Assembly: GCA_020881915.1 (NCBI GenBank)
Contig: JAJFPB010000003.1
Coordinates: forward strand, 3,472,001 to 3,536,000
Origin: Paramyrothecium sp. XJ0827
Lineage: Eukaryota > Ascomycota > Sordariomycetes > Hypocreales > Stachybotryaceae
Direction of reading: 5' to 3'
Length of the DNA stretch: 64,000 bases
Under the pieces are notes generated by a model. It made no database searches. It worked only from the letters and a program-made list of their open reading frames with translations, and was not told the DNA's origin. How positions within the stretch are numbered: position 1 is the first letter of the stretch; each line of letters opens with the position of its first letter. The position numbers were made by a program, and so were the translations under genes. Positions 36,856 through 48,607 of the stretch are shown piece after piece.

Positions 36856-39800
36856 GAGGTAAAGACTGTGAAGAGATACAGGACGGGTCGAGGAGAGAGG
36901 AAGGCGAAGCAGAAGAAGAAGAAATAAGGGAGAAGAAGAAGAAGGAGAAGGAGAATGGGAAAAGCGTGGTCAAGAGCCTGTGAAGTTCAAGAGCGACATA
37001 AAGTTTTCCAGTCTCCCAGGTGGCTTGCCCGGCGTCCCAAGGCATAAGTATGTCTGTCTTCCTTCCTCTCGCTGCGCTGCGCCGGGCTGGCTCTTTGGTT
37101 CACGCTCTCTCTTTGGCTAGCCCATTAGCTGGGCTGCCCGGGTGTGAAGGACCTTGCTTGCTCCCAGTTAGCGTCGACTGCTGAGACGGGGGAATCTGAG
37201 GGAAAAGCACAGACTCCCTCCTAGCTGGGAAGGGCTGAAGACTGAACTGGGAGTATTGGGAGCTAACCCGCAGCCAGCATGCACGCCAGGGCCCCATGCC
37301 CCATGCTCCGTGCTCAGGAGGAGGGGTGGAGAAAACGCTTCCTTGCTGGGGCGTTTGTCTAGGAGAAGGGGAGGGGTGCGTCGACTCGGTTCAGGAATGC
37401 AGCGTGAACTCACGCCCGAGTGACGCCCACTGATCCTCCATGCTTCTGGGCCAGCACGCTGTCCTGCAAGCTTCAGACGACACCTCTGGGCGTGGCAAAT
37501 GGGATCATACCCGGGATGAGCATGTGCCTCAGGAGGGGGTGTGCTTGTGTGTCTTTCCGGCTTGGTTGTGCTTCACCAAGGTGTGCATGGGACCCTTGTT
37601 GCGTCGCCGGCCACCTTGTCTTGTCCGGCTCTGCTCTGCTCTGAAAGTATGAGGCCTGGGTGGCCATTTTCAAGGCTGTCTGCATCTCCTCGCCTCTCTC
37701 TCCATACCTCGAATGAAAATGACCGTGTGGAAGATTCGTCTTATTAAAGTTCATTTTGTTTCTTTGGGAATGCAGCTGGATGGTCTAAGTTTTCCGTCCA
37801 CCATGGCTTTCACCACGCTCAAAGCATTCTTGTTCTGCATGACGGAATCGACCAGTGTCGTGCTCATTGGTAAACCAAGATACTTACCTTATACACTGCC
37901 ATCACTGTTTCTTTTTATCCGCTCCCTGCTTCGCCTTTCGGTTCCAAACAGACAGTTTGTTCGAAGCGCGTAGGAGACCTTACTAAAGACAACTTTTCGG
38001 TGCCAGCTCTTATTTGGAGTGCCGCTCGACGGCGACGCCAGCATGGAGCTCCGATACTCGGCATGGGACCCCTTATTGACACGGGATTACCTGACGTCCA
38101 TAGATAAATCTCGGCTTGCAATGGTCGCAAAGAAGTGTCGCAAAAAGGTCTGGGTACCAGACAGATGCCATGTTAAGGTGCAGCACAAGTATTCGTAATA
38201 CGTGCTTTCCACACGATGTTCACCTCAATTGCTTGCAGAGAGCCACTGCCACGCTCGCATCGTCTTAAGATTGCGTGGTCGCACACGTGAGCAATGTCTA
38301 AACCATTGGAGTCATGCTTCTACGTCAACGCATACATGAATGGACGTAGCAGAAGAGACCGGTCAGGTAGAATCATTGCCGCCTTGGTCTAAAGCGAACG
38401 TGTTTTGGGATGTTACTGTTAAACAGGCCAGCCAATGGTACTTAACTCAAGATAAATGAGCAATGCTCGCCTGGTCCAAGTACTACATCCCCCTTCTCTC
38501 CTCTGGGATGAGGGCACGAACGAAGTTCTCGAGGAATGAGGTCGATCAGAGTTGTAATCTCACGTGGGTGAATCGCTTCACAGGTCCATAGAGACCCAAG
38601 GTTTGTGCACCGAGCTTCTCGACAATAACCGGCTTCACACGCGAAGTAACTGGATTTGTTATCAGTACTTTCTTGGCTTGAGAGAGCATCAACCACTCTT
38701 GTGAGACGATGCTTGTGACTTGTTTAGGGAAAGTCACAAATCTGTCAGCACGTACGAGAAAACGCCTGCGATCTCCTGCATATTGCCCTTTTTGTAATTA
38801 CCTATTCAGGAGAATTTCTCATGCCTCCGCACAAGAGAACACGATCCCACGTGCCGTTACCACGCCCGTTCTAACAGCATCGGGCCTAACTATCCCATTG
38901 AATTATCACTGGTCGTTCTTGAGAGGGAAAACTGCAAGTTGGAAGACAATTGGTTGGCTAGCACTGTGATCTCCTGTACCTGGGCTTTGGATTTCTTGAG
39001 GGCGGTGGTTTACTCTATGGGGCAATGGCGCCGCACGGAAGTCCCTTATCGTCAGCCGAGCTGAGCTGGACAATGCGCGCCAGGATTGAGGATGTGTAGA
39101 GTTCGCCAGCGTGCATTGGGCGTTTTGCATGTTTCCAGAAAAACACAACTAGAGAAGCACTGACCTTGTACTCTCTTGTCCAACCGCGTGTTGATACATT
39201 CCAGTAAATCAGTACTTAGCTTCCCTACTGGAAAGCAAAAATTGTCTCGGACCTGACGGGAACTCTCGTGGCCTTATCGCTGAGGGTCCCCGGGTGTCAA
39301 GTCGATTCTGTTGGGAATGGGTCGACTGGCCCTCGTGCATGCATGAGGAAGGTGGCCGATACGGCACGGCCATCCAACGACCTTCAACAGTCACAGGTCG
39401 GGAGACGTGCAAATGTGCCGCAATGAGACGACAAGGTATGACGTTCCGCTGCTCGCCCAGCTCGTGGCAAAGGGGACCCTAGTTTCGTCAGATCCACTAC
39501 CGTGGTAAAGGGTGACATTGTCGCTGTCCTTTACCATCCGTGCAACAAGTGGCTCTCTCGCACTCGTCGCCTTCTACCATGCGACAGCCCCTGTCCGGCC
39601 CCCTGTCCAGACCTGATCCTTGCAAATACGGTAAGTAGAAGGCGTGCCCCTCGCACCCCAGCTACTTTCACTTCCAAACGATTGTGGTTTTTTTTAAACA
39701 CGCCGAATTCGTCAAGAACTAGTGGACCTCGTCCTAATAGTATCCGCGCTGGGGAGGCGTTGCTGGCACCACGAAATATTAGACAAGCCATTCCCAGCTC

Positions 39801-42800
39801 AGTGCAGAGGAAAGGGGATTGATTACCTTCGTGCATGACGGCGTAGAACAACCATGTACCCGCTGAGCAGTTGCCAGGCGGCTAGGCAGGTAGGTAGTCG
39901 ACTCATCCAGCGCCAAAGAACTAGAAAGGAAAGGGTCGGAGTGTGGTGGGAAAAGGAGGGGTGTGAGATACAACCCCATGGTCTTAGCCTGAATGGTGAA
40001 GCTATTTGCAGAGTCGATTCCCGTATGCATTTATTTTGTCCAATACATTGTGAGATGAAGAAACGAAAACAAAGCTGCACTGCTGCTTGAACTTGACTCA
40101 GACGTCGGGGTTCGTGTATCCGTACCACTTCTCCTTAGGAAAAGACTCTTGGATCACTGTGTCCCACACGCGTCGAAGGCCATGGGTTCGGTGAGTCCCG
40201 TCAATTGGGCTGACCTTTTTGAACGTATCTTGGAAGCTGCATGGAGACGGTCTCAATCGCGCCTGTCAAGACGTCCAGCATTGCCTATTCAAGTCCGTGA
40301 AGGTGCTGCGACGAGTCCAACGATCTCTTATCCTAGTTGTGCAATCGCCAGCTGCCTGGACCACAGGCGCGTCAGGCGATACGGATAGTCGTATCGGCTG
40401 GGACCTTGAACAACTATTGGCTTGATAAGTTTCGAAAACGTTAAGACGAAAAGCTTCGTCCTGTAGCGATTCGTGAACGTACTTGCTGCAATTTTTTTTT
40501 ACAATAGTTGCTTTCAGGCATTATCGGATCCAGTATGTGGATTCATGCACTGGCCATTGTTCGCATTGGTCGCGGAGGAGATATGTCCCGGTTAGGGATG
40601 GTTCAAGGACCAGACTCAGCTGAAGCATCCGAACTAGGGGTCGAAGAAGAAAGAAAGGGCCAAAAATTATTGTCTCTCTTTTTAGCGTATACACCCGGGA
40701 TGGAGCCGGCTCCTAGTAAGTGGAGAACACCCCATATTCTCGGAGCACGCGGGAACAGACAAGTGCCTGGGATTGGCCATAGTCGTGGAGCAGACAGAAG
40801 CTGGATAGTTCTGGAATTGTGGATGCATCACAAAAGAAATGGGAAACCAAGAGAGGTCGAAGGAGTGGCGTACGGGAAGCCCATGAAGCAGTCACATTTC
40901 CTTGGTCCCGACAATAAACCAAGCAGAAATTGCCGGGTTACACAGCTCTTTCGGCAGGCCCAGCTGAGACAAAGCCTTCGTGCACCCCGTGATACCACGA
41001 TCGTATTACCAATATGTCTTTGATGAGTGGTTGGGGGATAAGAAAAGAGAATGAAAGCATCCATGTCTGCGAAGTGAGTGAGCGTTACTCAGAGTGGGAT
41101 TGACAATATTAGTGAAGGCCTTGTGGGGTGGTGAACTAGAATTGAACTTCCCATGGATTCACATCCGTACCATAAGTCATTCAAATTACTGCCCTGTGCA
41201 ACGGTTGTGGCTGTCATGGCGTCAATGATCGACAAAGGTATGGCTTGACGCCTCAACTACCAAAATAATTCAATTCGTGGCGGAATAAGGAGGACCCATT
41301 GGAATCGGGCCTCCGAGGTTGCATTTTCTAACGGCTGGGCCAGAAGTGAATGGCAGAAGTGCCTTGAAACTCGATTGCACTCGTCCTGCGCCTTCATCAG
41401 CACATTGACGGAGGATATATCGCGGGCATGGAAACGTGCGTAGACGTTGGAGCTCTGTCGCATCGCCATCGGCACACTTTCTCGCTCCGAAAGTAACCCG
41501 ATGTAGTATATCGGCAAGGCTTCGCAGGGTGCGAACAAGATCTGTTTGCGTCCGGGCTATTAGCGGAACACCACCTGTAGACATGCATTGATGCGTAAAG
41601 TGCCGGTCGGCTTCAGGCATCTACGATACGTCAGGCGATGAGATGAAATGCTGGGAACACTCAACATCCAAGCAATTTGTGGATACTGAACAGGGTCGGG
41701 GTACTGTACCTGATCTGATCTCTTGACAGGGTGTCGTACCCCCCCTCCTGAACACAAAGGCTCGTGAAGCTACCTGGATACAATTTGGTTGCAAAATACC
41801 AATGATACATTGTAGAAGGCTTACTCTGCGCCGTTTGTTCCTCGATCACAACGCATTGGCTTCGTCGAGCAAGATTGGACTCGTCTCAAGCGCTTGCTAT
41901 CGTGGCCAACAATCACACATCGTGAACCAGCTTAGGACCGAAGATAGAGGCTCAGAAGACAGGGGGGTGAAACGGCACAAGAGGCGTGTGCGTTGAGACA
42001 CTCAGCCCATGCCGCTAGCGCTCCGGCCATGCGAGCAGTGGTGATCAGTAACTGATCAGCAATGTCAAGCACACCGGATGGGCCCCCGCACGGGGCAGTA
42101 TCATCCCTGTACGACATGGTCAGGCTGCGGAATCTTGCCGCCACATGCACGAGCCAAGGGCTGCCAGGGTGAGGCTTCCACCCCTTTCTGTGTTCCTGAA
42201 TCGAATTAGTGTTCCGGGTTTGAACAAAGCCAAGCGAGCTGGCGTGGATATCTGGGAGCCAAAGATGCACGATGAAGGTCCATAATCCACAGCATTCTGG
42301 AGACCAGACCACACAACGGAGCTGCCATGTGCGAACACGTGTGGTGATTGACAAATGGGGGCCACGGCCCCCTCCCTCTCCCAGTTTGTCCATACTTGTC
42401 CAATCCAGGAAAAATGGCACATTTGGCAGCTGCGTCCTACAAATTTCTGGTCGAAGTACCCATAGTTTGCAGTGTGTTCCGGTGATTCTTTAGCATACGT
42501 TGGGATGGGTTGGACTTGCGCTAAGGAGGACCCTGAATGTAATAGTCAGTCTAAGAGGTGCGGAGGGGCGCTAGGTGTCTTGTAGCACGATGGGACCAAT
42601 CTTTACGAATCCCCAATCCACGGATCGTGGGTAGTCAGGCTTGAAACTCGTCCGAGAACCCACATCTTGGAGTCATTGGGTTGCTGCTTTGAACGGGTCC
42701 GCGGCTGAGCCATGATGGTTCGTTTCCAGCACTAGTGGACCCACGCGATGTTCCCCGCGGTAGACGTTCTGGTATGTTATAATGCTTTGTGAAGCCAAGG

Positions 42801-44344
42801 ACTCCGGCATTTGCCATGATGTGCTTGTGTCACGACCGGATTACTCAAAACAGGTAGCTCAAATAAAGAGCAGAAGTGAGTCGGAACGAATTGTCCCATG
42901 CCATACCTAGGTATTGACCCCTGGATGACGGCGCGTCTCCAATGTGACTTTGCATCCATCCTGGCCTGGAAACTCCTCGATGCCTGCACGCGTCGCTGAC
43001 CGCCACTGGTGAGTCCTGACCCTTTGCCAGATGCAAGTGGGATCCGCTTCGATCGGCCATCTCTGATGAGCTGTACATTTATTCATGGCTTAGAAGATTA
43101 AATGCTGAAGCCCATGCACGCCTCGAGAAATAGGGTAGGTGGCGATCGTGGTTTGAATTATCCCTGGTAAAGCCTTAATTGCCACTCGGCCAAGAACGTT
43201 CTAAGCGCCAAGTTGGCATGAACACTAGTTCAACCAGAGAGATAACGTTAGCCGAAGCTACTAAAACAGGAAAATCTGCTTGCAGGAGGATTGTCGCACA
43301 TAACTCGTTTGGCGTAGGTGCGATTGCATCAAGGCCGCGGCGGCCCGAAGATTGAGCCGTCGCAAGCATTCGATTCGATTGTTTTCAACGGAGGACCATG
43401 GATCCCACCAACATGTGAGGCCGGTGTCGGGCCTTGACTGCGAGGCTCCCTCCGAATAGCTTCGTGTCAGAGCGACATGATTCTTGAGCGAAATCGGATG
43501 GATCTGGACTGACAACTGGGTACCCGCGATAACACACCCTGTCAGGGTCTGAATCCGGGTTGGAATTACTCGTCTCCGCCGGTTTAGGGTACTGTGTGGC
43601 TCAGGTTAGCAGGCCGGTGCGGTGGAAGGAGCGGAGTTCCGTCCTTGCTGTGCTTGCCAAGACCCGGAGATCACTTTACGAGGCAGACCGGGGGCGGGAG
43701 ACGAGTTGGGTACTGCTGATGAGGTGCTTGGTAAGACGATGCGATGGCTCTATACTTCGCACATCACTAACGGCGCCTTGCCTTATGCAGAGTGGATGTG
43801 GCTTTGGTCCAGGGTCAGAACAAGATATGCCTTGAAGGGGGTACACCTGCTGTCTCTGCAGGCAGAGGTGAGAATGAAGAGAACGGGCCGGTCGACATGC
43901 ACTGACTTTTGGTCCTTGGGCTGACGGCGTGGGAACGCCTCAATATGCAAGACCGCGGGAGGGGCTGGACGCGAAGTCCATAGTTCGGAGCAGTTCTCCA
44001 GATCTTTGGTGGGCTTCGTAAATCTTCCGAAGAGTCGCAGGAATCGTGAGGGGAGGGGAGGGGAGGTTATGGGAGATGAGGCTGCTCCCTTTGGCGACGC
44101 GACGCGAGACGAGACGATTGATGCTGATATGCTGGGCCCGATGCTGAGATGCTGGGCCCAAGGCCGGGCGCAGTGTGTAATTGCGCCAAGATGTTTGCCA
44201 GTGCAGTACTCTGGAAGTGGAAGCCTCCATTCGACGCATGACAGGCGACACATGCGCCTTCCCCTCCAGGTCTTGCTTGACTGGTGGCTCCTCCCACATC
44301 CCCGCAGCGAGTCTTGTGGCATTTACAAGAAACCGCCTCATCCC

Positions 44345-44430
44345 GCACTTGATCACCTACCTTACCTTACCTTCCGAAGTACCTACCCTACCATTTCCTA
44401 CCTGACATTACCTTACCGCGCAAGTACGCC
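44345..44430. repeat. Cluster of TACCT-type short motifs
   Basis: Repeated CTACCTTACCTTACCTT-like units and related TACCTACCCTACC strings occur within about 85 nt. The same words are scattered elsewhere in the intergenic DNA of the window. Confidence 0.65.
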
Positions 44431-47087
44431 ATGTGCATGTGCATACAGACAGACTGCACCCATCTCGCCTCTCCAAAAACAGATACAGTTGGCCAAAATG
44501 CGACGTTGGCGAGTGTTCACCTTGCGCCTCCCATGCACGTCCAACCGGACCCATTGGCTGCTCCACTAGGCTCATCTCTCAGGGCATTCCCCGTACCAAA
44601 ATACGGGCAGAGTAGGATTCCAACCAGGATTGGGGCGACGGAGCCAGCCGACAGCGCTGCAGCTGCCATGTGCCATCGCGCCCATGCACGCACCGACGCC
44701 ATCGCGAACCAGATGCGACCAACGCACGACTGCCGAGGCTAACTGTCAAGAGGATGCGATGCGAGTCCGTCGTCTGCCTGTACCAGGCGCATCCCAGCTA
44801 AGCGCCCTTCACCACCCACCACTACCACCGCCGCCCACTTTGCTGTACTGTACCGTCGCCATGACCGTTGAACGACAGCCCAGTGGCAGTGGTGGGGATG
44901 AACTTGGTGTGTACGATGATGCATGCCTTGGCGATTTGCCTACCTCTCGTGAACCTTCAGAGTGGTCTGGCTGCTCCAGGGCTGAAAACATGGCTCTACC
45001 TTACCCGGGAGGAACCCTCGACCAGCTCTGGAGTCATCACACGAGAGCCCACTTGATGCGGAGAGTTTCTCAGCTTCACCTGAGCTAAGTCACATCATTG
45101 TGCATTGCATCTATCCACTCACCTGACTCCAGAGGCGTTGAGAAGTGTTGAGAACTGCAGACGCTTGCGCCTTGCATTTTGCATCCCTTCCTCGACCCGA
45201 ACTGTATTCTGAAAGAGGTACGGCCGCTCGTTATCCTTGTTTCCACGATCTGGAGAAGGATGAAAGACTTTGACCAGGCATTCTGATGCCTCCCCTGTAT
45301 GCATCGGCAAGCTCGGGGGACCGATCCCGCCTGGTTATGCAATCCTGAGGGACAGCCACAACACTGCAGGCAGCCCCTCCAATTACTCACAATCCTAGTA
45401 GTGATCCCGAAGCAAGTACTACGTAGAGCACCACTGTTGCTGATCGATTAGCCTGCCTAGAGATATTGAGGAGTTTGAACAGCTTCCCTTATCCCCCCGG
45501 AAATCGCCCAATCATAGAATTACGAGATGCTGCCCGAATCTGACCTCGGGTTGCTGTGACGTCCGCCGCATTTCCCGTTCCTCACGGCAAAGGAGCGGCT
45601 GGGCACGGCTTGAACCACACCCACCGTGGATAATTACAGGGAAACCCCAGTCGTTACTAAATCACGTTGCATCATATCGTGCGACGTCGGCAAGAAGTCG
45701 AAGAAGGAAGAAAATTTGAACAGATGCCCCGATTCGTCGCGATATCTCACTGATTTGTGTACCAGTGTCCCACGCACATGGCTCTTTACAATGAAACGTC
45801 AACGCATTCCCAAGAGGACCTTCTCCTGGTCCTCACCAAGAGTCATCCGTCGCTGGGCCCTTCAACAGGTCGTGCGTCTCTGGTACAGTACCTGCATGGT
45901 TGGGCAAGCTAGCTCCAATTCGGGCTAATCAATGCGGACGAGGGTTCTCGCACGTGGAATAGCGCCTTGGCCACTGGAGTCTTCCAAGCGAGCTGAAAAC
46001 TGTTGCCCATTAGGAAACGGTGGCCTAGTATTGAAAGGGCGGCAAAGGGCGGACAGACCCACCCGCGTCTCATTGCCTTCACTAATCTGACTAGGTATTC
46101 CTTGGAGAGGCGAGGTTTACTTGTCATTCATACCAAAACCGTGAATTGGGGGACCAGGAGTGACCGGTCGATATTGAACGTATCGACAGGAACCACGCAG
46201 GTAGTATATGTAAAGAAGCCATCGAGTACACACAGAGGTCGGTGCCACGATGTTCGAGTTCTTTTCAGCCCCCCCCAACCCCTAGACAGGAATGCCAGGC
46301 ATGAAGCTTGCAAGATCAGTGGAGACCACGGATACACTGGCCATCCATTTCCGCCTAAGAAGGACGATCTTCCCCTCACTGCCGAACGTAGTTTGCGATC
46401 CCTGTGCCGATCTTCCCACCTAATAATCAGCCATCGTGCAGGTCAGGATAGGCTTGGCAGCTGCAAAACCCTTTTCCAGGTGGGAAGAGGAGCTCCTGTG
46501 TAAACTACTTGCTCTGGATCTGACGAGTAATAGGCAAACACGAGCTTATAATAGCAGGCACCATGTCGCTCAAACCTCAAACATAACATTCATGCTGTTT
46601 GTTGACCGCGTGAGAAAAAGGAAGGAGGAGAAGGAGCCGAGAAGGAGGAAAAAGAAAAGAAACAAGGCCGGCAAAAGGAACGAAATGAAACGGTGGTGTG
46701 GTGTCGGATACCCAACCTGCTCAACTCTTCGGAATAGCAATCCCCTCAGGGAGCCCTGATTGTTCCTATACACGCAATGACCAGAAGATGCCACAGGCCA
46801 TTGCGGTTGCAACGCAGCCTACTTGAGCGGACATGTCTTGAGTTCTCCTCCAGTCGACAAACACATGAGCTGTGTCGTTCTGTGTCGTCTCTCGAACGCT
46901 TGTTTTCGCACCTGAGACCCCTTCTTTGTCATATGTCATGCAACCGGAAGTGGTAATCTTGTTATCAGGACCTGAACCGGCATTCATGACATGGCAGTTC
47001 CTTGCAAGTTGTAGTGAAGGGTGCACACCTAATATCACCTCATCGTCACACGAGCCCTCACCGCAAGACAGATACACCCTTCGACTC

Positions 47088-47088
<1 letters not shown>

Positions 47089-47144
<56 letters not shown>
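47089..47144. repeat. (AC)28 dinucleotide microsatellite
   Basis: A perfect AC repeat of 56 nt lies in intergenic DNA about 1.5 kb past the 3' end of the kinase gene. The GT/AC open frames that run through it are artefacts of the repeat. Confidence 0.95.
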
Positions 47145-47146
<2 letters not shown>

Positions 47147-48607
47147 CACTCTTTAGATTTGCAGAAAAATGGAACCCCATGCCACGCGAGACAATGTTGG
47201 ATACAGCCGCCACCATGATCCCGCCACGTAGCACCGAATCCTCAGTCCATCTGAACCAGGTAAATCTGCTCTCTGTTCCATCCCTGGTGTGCAAGGCTTA
47301 CTCAGGGTTAGGTGTGAATCTCTCTCCAAGTCAGCCCATGTTGGGTACTTCATCGGTCGTGTGTCTTTCCAACTGGGGGATGGTGCCTATGGACGCGCTT
47401 CTAGGGAGTACGTCGAGACCCGTCGAAGACCAAAGTCCATTCTTACACACAACAGCCTAGGCGTTGGGCCGTCGCCTCAAGAGTTTGTCCGCTTACGACG
47501 CCCTCAATTCGATTCCCAGCTCTTCCACATGCTTCGAGGCACAGGGTACACACACACCCTTGGAGTCAGCTTCACCGACCCTCCGAGGCAGAACGCACGG
47601 TTCTGCGTGGGGGAAGGTTTAGCAGTTAGCTGTCTTGCGAGGCCCTGGGGGGGCCAGGAAGGGGTGGGGAGAAAAAGTTAAAGACAAAGACGTGGCTATC
47701 GAGAACCCGTGCGTTGGGTAAGTTAGCACGAGCACTAGCGGTGCGGCTATGGAAAATGATGATGGGTGGGATATGTGCAAGTTCTAGACCTATCCTCATT
47801 CCAGACACCCCTTAGCCGTTTTTGCTCTACCGACCGCGCAGAACGCTTGTTTCCGACCGGGGCACTTACTTCCATCCTCAGGAAAGGAGGTTAGATTTGT
47901 CTGGGCACCCAGGGAGGAATGTGAGTAAACGCAGTGTCGCCGTCCAACGATCCCGGCCAGCTAGACCCACGGGCTGCTCCTGAGCCGTCCCGGCATGACG
48001 GTTTTCTTCTCTCCTGACCCAACCAACTGGGGCGAGCCGCTTTCCCTGATTCTTGGCTGGGATCAGCAACTCAGGTGGCAGTGTAGAGCCTCTTCGTATG
48101 TCTCACTCCACAGCCTTCCGCGGTGCCGCGGTGGTGCATGTTTTCAGCCCCTGTTTGAGAGCCGACCGAAAACGGATCATAAGCTCAAGTTTCTGATATT
48201 GAAGCGATGCAAAATGGTCTAATTACAGCATGACTTGCCATGAACCGTGTCCCGGCTACATGTACAGAATCCGACCGACCTGGAATTCGTGAAGTTGACC
48301 AAGCCTGCCCTTTCTTTGAAGCATCCAACCTCCATCAAGTTTTTAGTACAAGGAAGCATATGAATACAAAACGCGTTACAACCATCCAACAATATTAGAA
48401 GGCATGAAATTAGTTGCAGCTCGGATGAGCTGAGAGCAACATAAGATAGCTCTCTTCCCACAGCTCAAGGGGCAGCTTTACCCCTGTTCAATAAGCCGGA
48501 GCACGCCCAAGAAAATGTTCGGACATCTCTGTTGCCCCCGGTGACGCCAGCGATGATCCTCTAGTTCCCGTACATGAACGACAGAGAAGGTCTTGCATTA
48601 GAGGCCT

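Larger units (their letters stand above)
35822..48607. other. Large gene desert, about 12.8 kb, between the MtfA-like gene 5' side and the kinase 3' side
   Basis: No frame here shows a recognisable domain, a convincing exon chain or strand-consistent coding character. The first 1.5 kb upstream of the MtfA-like gene is purine-rich on the plus strand, that is pyrimidine-rich in that gene's sense, and likely forms its promoter and leader. A (AC)28 microsatellite lies at 47089-47144 and a run of TACCT-type motifs at 44345-44430. Unrecognised noncoding transcripts or decayed elements could be present; nothing in the raw sequence lets me name one. Confidence 0.5.

Noticed and set aside
40508..41023. 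171-codon plus-strand frame in the large desert
   Set aside because: No recognisable motif, no splice context joining it to others and no homology I can recall.
44006..44569. 187-codon plus-strand frame
   Set aside because: Runs through G-rich and TACCT repeats; low-complexity composition and overlapping long frames on the other strand.
46766..47460. Frames encoding poly-(Thr-His) or poly-(Cys-Val)
   Set aside because: Direct translation of the (AC)28 microsatellite.
47440..47540. tRNA-like TTCGATTCCCAG string
   Set aside because: Flanking bases do not pair as a T stem and no acceptor or anticodon arm can be folded.
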